The translations under genes were made by a program, and so were the position numbers. Shown here in pieces: positions 1-7,538 of a stretch of 64,000 bases of DNA (position 1 is the first letter of the stretch; each line of letters starts with the position of its first letter). Origin of the DNA: UBA5448 sp045536965 (lineage in GTDB: Bacteria; Bacillota; Clostridia; Oscillospirales; SIG627). Under the pieces are notes generated by a model. It had not been told where the DNA came from. It saw only the letters and a list, made by a program, of their open reading frames with translations, and made no database searches. The stretch spans positions 1 to 64,000 of the forward strand of contig JAZSON010000032.1 in the NCBI GenBank assembly GCA_045536965.1, in the 5' to 3' direction.

Positions 1-924
1 AAACAGGCAAATGAGGTTTGCAAGCGGCTGATACAGGCAAAGCACCATGATCGCGGCGGCAAAAGCGGGGGCAAATTTCTTGTTCTTAAAGGACGCCACC
101 CAAACCGACAGCGCGGGAATGGAAATGATCGGTGTCAGCCAACGGAGGAGGGGGAATAGCCAATCGATGCGAAAATTCAGCCACGGGTTTTCCCATATCA
201 TTTTCCCTCCCGGCAAATAGAACAAAGCCGCCGCCGAGAAAACCGTCATCAAACATACGGCAACAATAAGCTTCACCTTTGCCCCGCGGTATAAAACGGC
301 TTTTGGCTCTCCGGAAAGTATTTTTTCGCAAAAACGGCTATATACAAAAGATAAAAGGATCGGTATCGCGGTAAGCAAAAGCATACCCCAAACGGCACTG
401 CCCGTATCGATCACGGGAAGCATCGGACTCGAATAGGAACGGATAAAACGGGGAAGTTCTTCCGACGGTATGATTTTTGTCTCTCCGTCATCGGTGATTT
501 CTCTCGGGTTTCTTAATCCTATAATTTGTGTATTGCTCAAAATGTGAAGACGGTTTTGATCGGGTATTTTTTCAAAGATAAGGTTGTCGGCATGCAACTC
601 GACCGCTTTCCCACCCAATGCATTGGCAATGTGAATGCTTGGTGCCGCAGCCCATAGATAGTTAGGTATTTTGGAAATTTGCAAATCAAAAGCAAGGGAA
701 GTAAAAAATTGATGATGCTCTATATTTTGGCAAAAAGTAATCACAGCACCATTTGGAACACCTTCATCGGTGGCGGGATAATAACCGTCGTCTTCAAAAA
801 TGGGCGAGACGTTTGTATAAAAAAACGGAATTCCCGCGACAACAGCAACCAAAAAGTAGATTGCCAAAAGGAGTGCTGCACCGCGCCAGATCCATGGGGC
901 GATTTTAGAAGCTTTTTTCATCAT
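1..924 (-). CDS. Membrane protein, first of two tandem paralogs (3' end cut by window edge)
   Basis: I do not recognise the family. The frame is open from an ATG at 924 to base 1, where it is cut about 28 codons short of the stop used by its neighbour. The protein has one N-terminal membrane segment (about residues 12-32), an extracytoplasmic domain of about 130 residues, then three or four more membrane segments. AGGAGG lies 7 bases before the ATG at 924. A second ATG at 921 aligns with the start of the downstream-numbered paralog, so either may be used. The first 30 or so codons and the whole membrane half are almost identical in DNA to the gene at 973-1962, while the ectodomain is clearly homologous but much more diverged. 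The 48-base gap contains no obvious promoter, so the gene is probably co-transcribed behind its paralog. Function unknown. Confidence 0.8.
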   Translation of the reverse strand, partial: MMKKASKIAPWIWRGAALLLAIYFLVAVVAGIPFFYTNVSPIFEDDGYYPATDEGVPNGAVITFCQNIEHHQFFTSLAFDLQISKIPNYLWAAAPSIHIANALGGKAVELHADNLIFEKIPDQNRLHILSNTQIIGLRNPREITDDGETKIIPSEELPRFIRSYSSPMLPVIDTGSAVWGMLLLTAIPILLSFVYSRFCEKILSGEPKAVLYRGAKVKLIVAVCLMTVFSAAALFYLPGGKMIWENPWLNFRIDWLFPLLRWLTPIISIPALSVWVASFKNKKFAPAFAAAIMVLCLYQPLANLICLF

Positions 925-972
925 AGTCTATCCTCCTTTTCTTCATTCCGTTGTTATTTATACGCAATTCAC

Positions 973-1962
973 TCACACCGCTTCCGATTTTGCCTTTCTG
1001 AAGCGTCCGAAGAATCGGCACACACCGTGGGCAAAATATCCCCACGCGATGACGGTGGCAAACAGGCAAATGAGGTTTGCAAGGGGTTGATACAGGCAAA
1101 GTGCCATGATCGCGGCGGCAAAAGCGGGGGCAAATTTCTTATTCTTAAAGGATGCCACCCAAACCGACAGCGCGGGAATGGAAATGATCGGCGTCAGCCA
1201 ACGGATGAGGGGGAATAAAACGGTTTGCACAAAAGAAACATTAGGACGGGGCAAATAGAAAAGAGCCGTTGCAGAGAAGAGTGCCATCATACACACAGCC
1301 ACAACCAGCTTCACCTTTGCCCCGCGGTATAAAACGGCTTTTTGATCTCCGGAAAATACTTTCCCGCAAAAACGGCTATACACAAAAGACAATAAAATCG
1401 GGATGGCGGTAAGCAAAAGCATACCCCAAATGGTACTGCCCGTATCGATTACGGGGAGCATCGGACTGGAATAGGAACGGATATAATGGACATAGCCATC
1501 TCCCGAAACCAAATCCCCCTCATGAGTATAACCCTTCGGGCTTCTCAATCCAATAACGGTAGTGGTCTCAAACATCCTACCCATACACCGCCCACAAACT
1601 AAAAGATTACCAAAAAACAGATTGTCGGTATGAAGCACAGCGGTCCTACTCCCGACAACTTGATGAGAATACGTTATGGCGGGTGCAGCCAAACAGAGTG
1701 CTATCGGACCGCGGTAACTTCCGCCCGTACGCTTTGCGATATGTATGTCGAATGCGATTGAATTCACATAGATGCGCTCTCCTACAGCATGACTAAAAGA
1801 AACAGAGGATTGGGTTTGCGTGAATTCACCGCCTGTCAATTGCGGCGCAATATCTGTTCCCAAAAACGGAATCCCCGCGACAACAGCAACCAAAAAATAT
1901 ACTGCCAAAAGGAGTGCCGCGCCACGCCAGATCCATGGGGCGATTTTAGAAGTTTTTTTCAT
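973..1962 (-). CDS. Membrane protein, second tandem paralog
   Basis: A 329-residue protein of unknown family. Its N-terminal membrane anchor lies at about residues 12-32. An ectodomain of about 130 residues follows, then several hydrophobic helices (starting near WGMLLLTAIP, VKLVVAVCMM and FAPAFAAAIM), and a basic tail ending RFRKAKSEAV. GGAGG sits 10 bases before the ATG. A good promoter at 2033-2061 points at it. It shares near-identical anchor and C-terminal membrane DNA with the gene at 1-924. The ectodomains keep only short common motifs such as AFD, DNL and IGLR, which suggests duplication followed by ectodomain divergence. It could be a sensor, a transporter subunit or part of an envelope complex; the sequence does not decide. 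Confidence applies to the gene, not a function. Confidence 0.85.
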   Translation of the reverse strand: MKKTSKIAPWIWRGAALLLAVYFLVAVVAGIPFLGTDIAPQLTGGEFTQTQSSVSFSHAVGERIYVNSIAFDIHIAKRTGGSYRGPIALCLAAPAITYSHQVVGSRTAVLHTDNLFFGNLLVCGRCMGRMFETTTVIGLRSPKGYTHEGDLVSGDGYVHYIRSYSSPMLPVIDTGSTIWGMLLLTAIPILLSFVYSRFCGKVFSGDQKAVLYRGAKVKLVVAVCMMALFSATALFYLPRPNVSFVQTVLFPLIRWLTPIISIPALSVWVASFKNKKFAPAFAAAIMALCLYQPLANLICLFATVIAWGYFAHGVCRFFGRFRKAKSEAV

Positions 1963-2032
1963 AACAGTCTATCCTCCGTTTCTTCATTCCGTTGTCTTAT
2001 TTTGGAAGAACTCCTTTTCTCCCTGTGAATAT

Positions 2033-2061
2033 ATGATAACATAACATATACATAGAAACAA
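2033..2061 (-). promoter_or_regulatory. Sigma-A type promoter of the tandem membrane-protein genes
   Basis: On the minus strand, TTGTTT (2061-2056) and TATCAT (2038-2033) are separated by 17 bases, with a TG one base upstream of the -10. It lies about 70 bases before the ATG at 1962. Read by eye only. Confidence 0.5.
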
Positions 2062-2154
2062 GGGGGTGAAAATAATTTCGTATCCTTCCACAAAATTCCT
2101 GCCCGTATTTATGCAATTTACATAAAACACAAAGCGGTTCATTCGTGCTACGAT

Positions 2155-2194
2155 AAAAACAGGGCTTGACATTTTGGTGTCAAGCTCTGTTTTT
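2155..2194 (-). terminator. Terminator after the GH109 gene pair
   Basis: A 17-base inverted repeat with one mismatch (2155-2171 with 2178-2194) and a 6-base loop. Its outer arms are A-rich and T-rich, so it can act in both directions. It lies 8 bases beyond the stop of the minus-strand gene at 2203. Confidence 0.8.
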
Positions 2195-2202
2195 ATGTTT
2201 GT

Positions 2203-3480
2203 TTACAAATCGATCTTTACCTTCATTGCCTCGGTGTTGTCAACGTCGGGCGTTTCGGGAATCTCGATGTCGGGGATATAGTCGAGGGAGTAATCGGTTT
2301 GGACGGGATCCTCGCGGATGAGCCATTTGCCGTTTGTAAAGTCGGGGAATTCAACGGGTTTGCCGCCGCAGGCGATTGACGCTTCGCTCAAAACGGTGAC
2401 GGCAAGCCAGGACGCCATATCATAGACGTCAAGCGGGGTGTTGGTGCCCTTTTTGACCGCCTCGAAGAAGGAGGAGAGAACCAAAAAGTCCATGCCGCCG
2501 TGTCCACCCTTGACACCCAGCTTCTGATAGCGCGCCCAGAGGGGATGCTCGTATTTTTCATACATTTCGTCTATCGACGACCATGCCTCCGGCTCTACGC
2601 CGTCGAGGTAATAGCCTTTGCAGTCCTCCGAGAAGATGCCCTTGGTTCCCTGGAACACGAAGGCGCGGGAGTAGGGACGGGGGAGGGCGGTGTCGTGGTG
2701 CATGGTGATGGTCTCACCGAGCGCTGTGGTGATGATGGAGGTGATCACATCGCCGCGGGCGAAGGGCTCGCGGGCGGGATGGTTTTCGGGCAGATGCTCG
2801 TTTGCCCAAACGGGAATACCGCGGGATTTACTTGCAACCGAAACGAGAGAGACAAAGCGGTTGCCGCGGTTAATGTTTAAGCATTTGGCGATGGGACCAA
2901 GCGCGTGCATGGGATAGAAATCGGCGTTTCTGTGCTTGTAGTTACGGTGGCGGTAATGGCGGTTTTCGATGCCTTGAGCAACCTGGGGACGCAGATCGTG
3001 GCGGTAGCCGCCTTCTGCATGAACGGCCTCGCCGAACAGCCCCTTTTTCACCATGTTGAGAACGGCCATCTCGGGTCTGCCATAGCAGCAGTTTTCGAGG
3101 ATCATGCAGGGAACACCCGTTTCCTCGTAGGTCTCAATAAGTCTGAAGAGGGCGTCAATAGAATAGGCGCCGCCGACTTCGGTGGCAACATATTTGCCTG
3201 CCTTCATGCAATCGATGCAGATGGGCACATGGGGCTCCCAAGCCGAAAAGCATACAACGGCATCGACCGTTTCATCGGCCAAAATGTCCTTGTAATTGAG
3301 GGTTTTGTTGGGGGCGGGCTTTCCTGCTTCGGTTACGATATTGCAGGCGGCGTCCACGCGATCCTCGTAGATATCGCAGAGCCAGGTGATGTCAATGTCG
3401 TTCATGCGAAGCAGAAGGGGGAGCTGGTGTGAGCCGCGGCGGCCAAGGCCGACGACGCCGATCTTCAAGCGTTCTTTCAT
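2203..3480 (-). CDS. Gfo/Idh/MocA-family protein, GH109-like (alpha-N-acetylgalactosaminidase type)
   Basis: A 425-residue protein with an N-terminal Rossmann fold (IGVVGLGRRG near residue 7, CDIYEDR near 35) and a C-terminal oxidoreductase-like domain. The motifs ENCCYGRPE, GEAVHAEGGYRHDLR, HALGPIA and NINRGNRF match GH109. Those glycosidases cleave N-acetylgalactosaminides by transient oxidation at C3 with tightly bound NAD+. There is no signal peptide, so it would act in the cytoplasm on imported glycans. It is the last gene of the operon that begins with the GH20-like gene at 7359, and lies 35 bases after its close paralog at 3516-4787. AAAGGA precedes the ATG by 7 bases. A plain Gfo/Idh/MocA dehydrogenase on another sugar remains possible, since family members vary in substrate. 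Confidence 0.85.
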   Translation of the reverse strand: MKERLKIGVVGLGRRGSHQLPLLLRMNDIDITWLCDIYEDRVDAACNIVTEAGKPAPNKTLNYKDILADETVDAVVCFSAWEPHVPICIDCMKAGKYVATEVGGAYSIDALFRLIETYEETGVPCMILENCCYGRPEMAVLNMVKKGLFGEAVHAEGGYRHDLRPQVAQGIENRHYRHRNYKHRNADFYPMHALGPIAKCLNINRGNRFVSLVSVASKSRGIPVWANEHLPENHPAREPFARGDVITSIITTALGETITMHHDTALPRPYSRAFVFQGTKGIFSEDCKGYYLDGVEPEAWSSIDEMYEKYEHPLWARYQKLGVKGGHGGMDFLVLSSFFEAVKKGTNTPLDVYDMASWLAVTVLSEASIACGGKPVEFPDFTNGKWLIREDPVQTDYSLDYIPDIEIPETPDVDNTEAMKVKIDL

Positions 3481-3515
3481 GTTGGTATCCTTTCTTTTGG
3501 GATGAAAAAAGGTGT

Positions 3516-4787
3516 TTACTCGCTTTTTTCTTCTGATTTTTCGGTTTCTTCCACTTCGGGCTCGGGAATCTCGATGTCGGGAATGTAATCGAGAGAATAT
3601 TCGGTTTGAACAGGGTCTTCACGAATGAGCCATTTGCCGTTTGTAAAGTCGGGGAATTCAACGGGGGCACCGCCCATGGCAATCGATGCTTCGCTTAAGC
3701 AGGTGACGGCCATCCAAGCGGCGGCGTCATAAACATCGATGGGGGTGTCGGTGCCGTTTTTAACGGCTTCCACAAAGGCGCGAAGAGTCAAATAGTCCAT
3801 GCCGCCGTGACCCGCCTTGACACCCTCGACACGGTAACGCTTCCACATGGGATGCTCATATTTTTCGTACATATCATCCATGGAAGACCAAGCTTCGGGT
3901 TCTACACCGTCGAGATAATAGCCCTTGCAATCCTCTGAATAGATACCCTTGGTGCCCTGCAGTACGTTGGCGCGGGAGTAGGGACGGGGGAGAGAGGTGT
4001 CATGATACAAGGTGACGGTTTCGCCAAGCGCGGTTTTGAGTATGGTGGTGACAACGTCGCCGCAAACGAAGGGTTCGCGGGCGGGATGATCTTCGGGCAG
4101 ATGCTCTTTGGCCCAAACGGGAATGCCGCGGGATTTACTTGCAACCGAAACGAGAGAGACAAAACGGTTGCCGCGATTGATATTGAGCCATTTTGCGATG
4201 GGGCCGAGCTCGTGTGTGGGATAAAGCTCACCGTTTCTGTGTTTGTAGTTGCGATAGCGGTAATGGCGATTTTCAATACCCTGCGACACTTCGTAGCGCA
4301 GGTCGTGACGGTAGCCGCCTTCGGCATGGATCAGTTCGCCGAAAAGTCCTTGCTTTACCATGTTTAAAACAGTCATTTCGGGTCTGCCGTAGCAGCAGTT
4401 TTCGAGCATCATGCAGGGAACGCCCGTTTCCTCGTAGGTTTCAACAAGGCGGAAGAGCGAATCGAGAGTGCAAGCGCCGCCGACTTCGGTGGCAACGTAT
4501 TTGCCTGCTTTCATGGAGTCGATGCAGATTTGGACGTGGCTTTCCCAAGCGGTAAAGCAGAAAACGGCATCGATGCTTTCGTCTTTTAAAATTTCTTTGT
4601 AATCTCTGGTCATTTTGGGGGCGGGTCTGCCTGCCTCCACGATGGCATTGCACATATCTTGCATACGATCCTCATAAAGATCGCAGATCCATGTGATTTC
4701 AAGATCATCCATTTCAATGAGACGCTTTGTTTGTCCAAGTCCTCGATGGCCAAAACCGACAGCGGCAATTTTGAGCATATCTTTCAT
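3516..4787 (-). CDS. Gfo/Idh/MocA-family protein, GH109-like, paralog of the next gene
   Basis: A 423-residue protein, strongly similar along its whole length to the gene at 2203-3480. It carries the same NAD-binding start (IAAVGFGHRG), ENCCYGRPE, AEGGYRHDLR, HELGPIA and a shared C-terminal block around DFTNGKWLIREDPVQT. It is the expected GH109 length. The two copies differ at scattered positions rather than in one block, so they look like old tandem duplicates kept for related but different substrates. The tail ends in an acidic and lysine-rich stretch (EPEVEETEKSEEKSE) that the paralog replaces with another sequence. AAAGGA lies 10 bases before the ATG. It follows the GH20-like gene across a 106-base gap that holds a long hairpin (4840-4880). 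Confidence 0.85.
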   Translation of the reverse strand: MKDMLKIAAVGFGHRGLGQTKRLIEMDDLEITWICDLYEDRMQDMCNAIVEAGRPAPKMTRDYKEILKDESIDAVFCFTAWESHVQICIDSMKAGKYVATEVGGACTLDSLFRLVETYEETGVPCMMLENCCYGRPEMTVLNMVKQGLFGELIHAEGGYRHDLRYEVSQGIENRHYRYRNYKHRNGELYPTHELGPIAKWLNINRGNRFVSLVSVASKSRGIPVWAKEHLPEDHPAREPFVCGDVVTTILKTALGETVTLYHDTSLPRPYSRANVLQGTKGIYSEDCKGYYLDGVEPEAWSSMDDMYEKYEHPMWKRYRVEGVKAGHGGMDYLTLRAFVEAVKNGTDTPIDVYDAAAWMAVTCLSEASIAMGGAPVEFPDFTNGKWLIREDPVQTEYSLDYIPDIEIPEPEVEETEKSEEKSE

Positions 4788-4839
4788 AGCGGTTTATTCC
4801 TTTCCGGTATTTATGTACTAATGATACTTGGGAAATAGC

Positions 4840-4880
4840 GTTTTGTCCATGGATAAAACGAATTTTTCCATGGACAAAAC
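4840..4880 (-). repeat. 13-base inverted repeat between the GH20 and GH109 genes
   Basis: The arms 4840-4852 and 4868-4880 are perfect reverse complements (GTTTTGTCCATGG and its partner) around a 15-base AT-rich loop. No clear T-run follows on the minus strand, so it is not a convincing terminator. It may stabilise or process the operon mRNA, or bind a regulator. Confidence 0.6.
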
Positions 4881-4893
4881 AAATGTGTTATGA

Positions 4894-7359
4894 TTAGCGG
4901 AGAATGGTCAGCGCGTGAAGCAAAGCATCTCCTTCGATGCCTTCGACACCATGTAATTTTACACTGCTGATCTTTTTGTCGGGATGGGGATTGATCCATT
5001 CCTGACCGTAAAGAACGACATCGTTGCCGAAGGGTGTTTTGCCAACGTAGGCAGGATCGGCAAACCAGGTGGCGACGTAACCGGTATGACGGTAAAGTTG
5101 GGTGGGCATGGGCTTACCGTAGCGGCGGTTCCATACCTGGACGTTTCCGCCGTATTTGACCCAGATGTCTTCTTTGGTGCCGTCTTCATAAACGATTTCG
5201 TAACCGCCCATATCCAAAAGATCGTCCCAGCAGGTACGTCTTTCGCGCTCGGTGGCGGATTGGAGGAAATAGAGGGAGCGGCATTTTGCGTTGACGGCAA
5301 TTTCGTCGTTGCTGCTCAAGGCGCTGGCGCCATTGAGACAGAAAGAGACACCGCCCAGATTGACGTTGCCTTGGGGCAGAGAAAGATTCAGTTCCAGTGG
5401 AATCTCACTCTTTCCTTCAAAGCGAACGGGGGTGGATTTTCTGCCGTGCAGACTGGGAGCGGCAACACCGCGTACTCTTTGACGGAAATCGGGGGTCAGA
5501 TCCCAAACGATGCGGTCATAGGTGTATTGGTTTTTGCTGTTGTAACGAGAAGACCAAAGCATATTGCCGACCATGAAAATATCATACAGTTTGCCGAGAC
5601 GGGCGACGTTATATTCATCATTGCCCGTCCAGAAGGAGATCTCGCCGCCGAGCATCTTGCTTTTCGCGATACGGCTTTCAAAGCGAGGATAATGGCTTGC
5701 GTAGAGGTTGCCCATCATGACCTTGTAGCCTGCATTGATAAGACGGTCCTCCATATCGATATGGAATCTGTAATACCAGACGAAGTCGAGCATGATGATA
5801 TCCTTGGGAAGCATATCGACGACGTTTTCGCCCTTGCTGTAATAGAGGATGCTGCCGGGTTGAAGCATATCTGCCCACATCATCATGGTCAGACCTTTGG
5901 ATTTGAGCTTGTCGCGGCAAGCGGTGATGTGTTTCTTCAAAAGTTCAGCAGGATCCTTGCCCTTGCAACGGGGGCAGAGGCACATCTGATACAGTTCGTC
6001 GTGACCCATGTGGACGTATTTCTTGGGACGGCAAACCTCAACGATCTCGTCGATCAAGTCGAAGATAATCTCATAGCTCTTGGGATGAGAAGGACAGTAG
6101 GAATGATGATAGAAGGTGCTCGGGGGCTGGTCGGTGCTGCGGGTATCCATGGCAACGTCCTTGACGCTTTCGTCTACCTCGGCGATTTCGGGGTGGGCGA
6201 TGGTGATATACTGAACGTGGCTGAGAGACTGGATTTCGGGAATGGTTTCAATGCCGTATTCACGGGCAAAGTCAACCAAGGCTGCAACCTCTTCGTGCTC
6301 TAAAACATCTGCGCCGCCGCACTGGTAGAAGGGAAGCTGGGGAACGAGACCCGCTTCCGATTTGCGCACCATTTCCGACCAAGCTTCTGTGATTTCGGGA
6401 TGCGATTTGAAACGCATACCGCCTGCGATGTTCAGATAGATGATGTTGTAGCGCATGGGAACGAGAACCGAACGGACGAGGCGCTCGTAGAAGGGAATAT
6501 GTTCGCGTCTGGGCAACATGATATGCACGCCGCGTAATTCTTTGTAGGGTTTATCTTCGATGGCGCATTCGTAGACATTGCCGTCTTTGACAAGCTGGAC
6601 GAAGGTTTCGCAAGCCCACAAAAGCGAGGAGCGGCAGTTACCCGTAAGCGTGATGCCATCCTTGGAGATGTTTACTTTGTAGGTTTCTTTGCCGATTTTT
6701 TTATCGATGGAAAGGTTGACGGTGAGACCGCTTGACACGTTTCTCCACTTGATATCCATGCTTTCTTTCATGCGGGAAGCAAGATGTTTGGCAGCGAAAA
6801 GAATATCTTTGGAACGGCGGGTCGGCATGATACCTTTCACATCCGAAAGAGCGAAGAGCGGATTGCCACAGGTCATATTTTCTGGAATAGGATAAACGAC
6901 GGGAGAGTCGTCGATGGAGCCGGCAATGTCAAATTCTCTGAAATGGATGGGGGCGAACATACCGCTGAAGCGGATGGTCATTTTGTCGCAGAAATAACCG
7001 ACGTTGATATGATGGTTGTTTTTTTCTGCTTCGGGGCGTTCAAAGGATTTGCCGTCGACGATGCTTCTGCCGATTTCGTCGGCGAAATTCTTGTTGTCGT
7101 TGGCAACGGTTTTGCCGTCAACGATGACGGATGCAGAATAGACGAAACATTTATCTGCCAAGGTGTAAAAGATGCCGTCTACATAGACGGTTTTTCCAAA
7201 ATCGACAACGAAATCGACGCCTTGATCTTGGATGGTCGTCCATTTCCAGGAATAGCAGGTCTGCGATTCGCTGGGCAGGGGAACCGAGGTGCCTCTCTTA
7301 TAGGTGTTGATGACAGGTTTTAATCCCGATGAGGGGGAGAGCAGCGAGCCGATATACAT
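4894..7359 (-). CDS. GH20-like beta-N-acetylhexosaminidase family protein
   Basis: An 821-residue protein. Residues 1-150 look like a discoidin-type beta-sandwich. A GH20b-like alpha/beta domain lies around 160-265, and a TIM-barrel catalytic region runs from about 270 to 620. The GH20 acid/base pair is visible as Asp454-Glu455 in VHMGHDELYQMC, followed by a CxxC (CLCPRC). In GH20 enzymes the aspartate orients the substrate N-acetyl group and the glutamate protonates the leaving group. No signal peptide is visible, which suggests action on imported oligosaccharides. GGAGG lies 8 bases before the ATG, and promoter 7402-7430 reads into it. It is the first gene of the operon with the two GH109-like genes. 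The exact substrate is unknown: the family has diverged members with unusual specificities. Confidence 0.8.
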   Translation of the reverse strand: MYIGSLLSPSSGLKPVINTYKRGTSVPLPSESQTCYSWKWTTIQDQGVDFVVDFGKTVYVDGIFYTLADKCFVYSASVIVDGKTVANDNKNFADEIGRSIVDGKSFERPEAEKNNHHINVGYFCDKMTIRFSGMFAPIHFREFDIAGSIDDSPVVYPIPENMTCGNPLFALSDVKGIMPTRRSKDILFAAKHLASRMKESMDIKWRNVSSGLTVNLSIDKKIGKETYKVNISKDGITLTGNCRSSLLWACETFVQLVKDGNVYECAIEDKPYKELRGVHIMLPRREHIPFYERLVRSVLVPMRYNIIYLNIAGGMRFKSHPEITEAWSEMVRKSEAGLVPQLPFYQCGGADVLEHEEVAALVDFAREYGIETIPEIQSLSHVQYITIAHPEIAEVDESVKDVAMDTRSTDQPPSTFYHHSYCPSHPKSYEIIFDLIDEIVEVCRPKKYVHMGHDELYQMCLCPRCKGKDPAELLKKHITACRDKLKSKGLTMMMWADMLQPGSILYYSKGENVVDMLPKDIIMLDFVWYYRFHIDMEDRLINAGYKVMMGNLYASHYPRFESRIAKSKMLGGEISFWTGNDEYNVARLGKLYDIFMVGNMLWSSRYNSKNQYTYDRIVWDLTPDFRQRVRGVAAPSLHGRKSTPVRFEGKSEIPLELNLSLPQGNVNLGGVSFCLNGASALSSNDEIAVNAKCRSLYFLQSATERERRTCWDDLLDMGGYEIVYEDGTKEDIWVKYGGNVQVWNRRYGKPMPTQLYRHTGYVATWFADPAYVGKTPFGNDVVLYGQEWINPHPDKKISSVKLHGVEGIEGDALLHALTILR

Positions 7360-7401
7360 GGATTTTTCCTCCGTGATATAGTATTTTCAGATCCTGTGAT
7401 T

Positions 7402-7430
7402 ATTGTACCTTTCTGCACAGAAAGTGTCAA
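7402..7430 (-). promoter_or_regulatory. Strong sigma-A type promoter of the GH20-GH109 operon
   Basis: On the minus strand, a perfect TTGACA (7430-7425) and TACAAT (7407-7402) are separated by exactly 17 bases, 43 bases before the GH20 ATG. The spacer is almost entirely filled by the palindrome listed separately. Confidence 0.75.
7409..7424. promoter_or_regulatory. Candidate operator: perfect palindrome between -35 and -10
   Basis: CTTTCTG-CA-CAGAAAG is a perfect 7+7 inverted repeat. It lies wholly between the -35 and -10 boxes, where a bound dimeric repressor would block RNA polymerase. I did not see a second copy at the rhamnose promoter, so its regulator is probably specific to this operon and encoded elsewhere. 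Confidence 0.6.
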
Positions 7431-7479
7431 GAGAATTGGCAAAACAAAAAGAAAAAGTGTAATTTTGGGGGAATGTTCA

Positions 7480-7536
7480 CAAAAAGAGTCGGTGCCTTCT
7501 GCACAAAATGACAGAAGAACCGACTCTTTGTTTTTG
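7480..7536 (-). terminator. Terminator of the rhamnose operon
   Basis: An outer stem of 11 bases (AAAGAGTCGGT with its partner, about 7483-7493 and 7519-7529) encloses an inner CTTCTG/CAGAAG stem. A run of five T on the minus strand follows. It begins 3 bases after the rhaA stop. Confidence 0.8.
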
Positions 7537-7538
7537 AT

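Noticed and set aside
4984..6303. A 439-codon plus-strand open frame opposite the GH20-like gene
   Set aside because: It is the mirror frame of a well supported gene, has no ribosome binding site, and its translation has no recognisable motifs.
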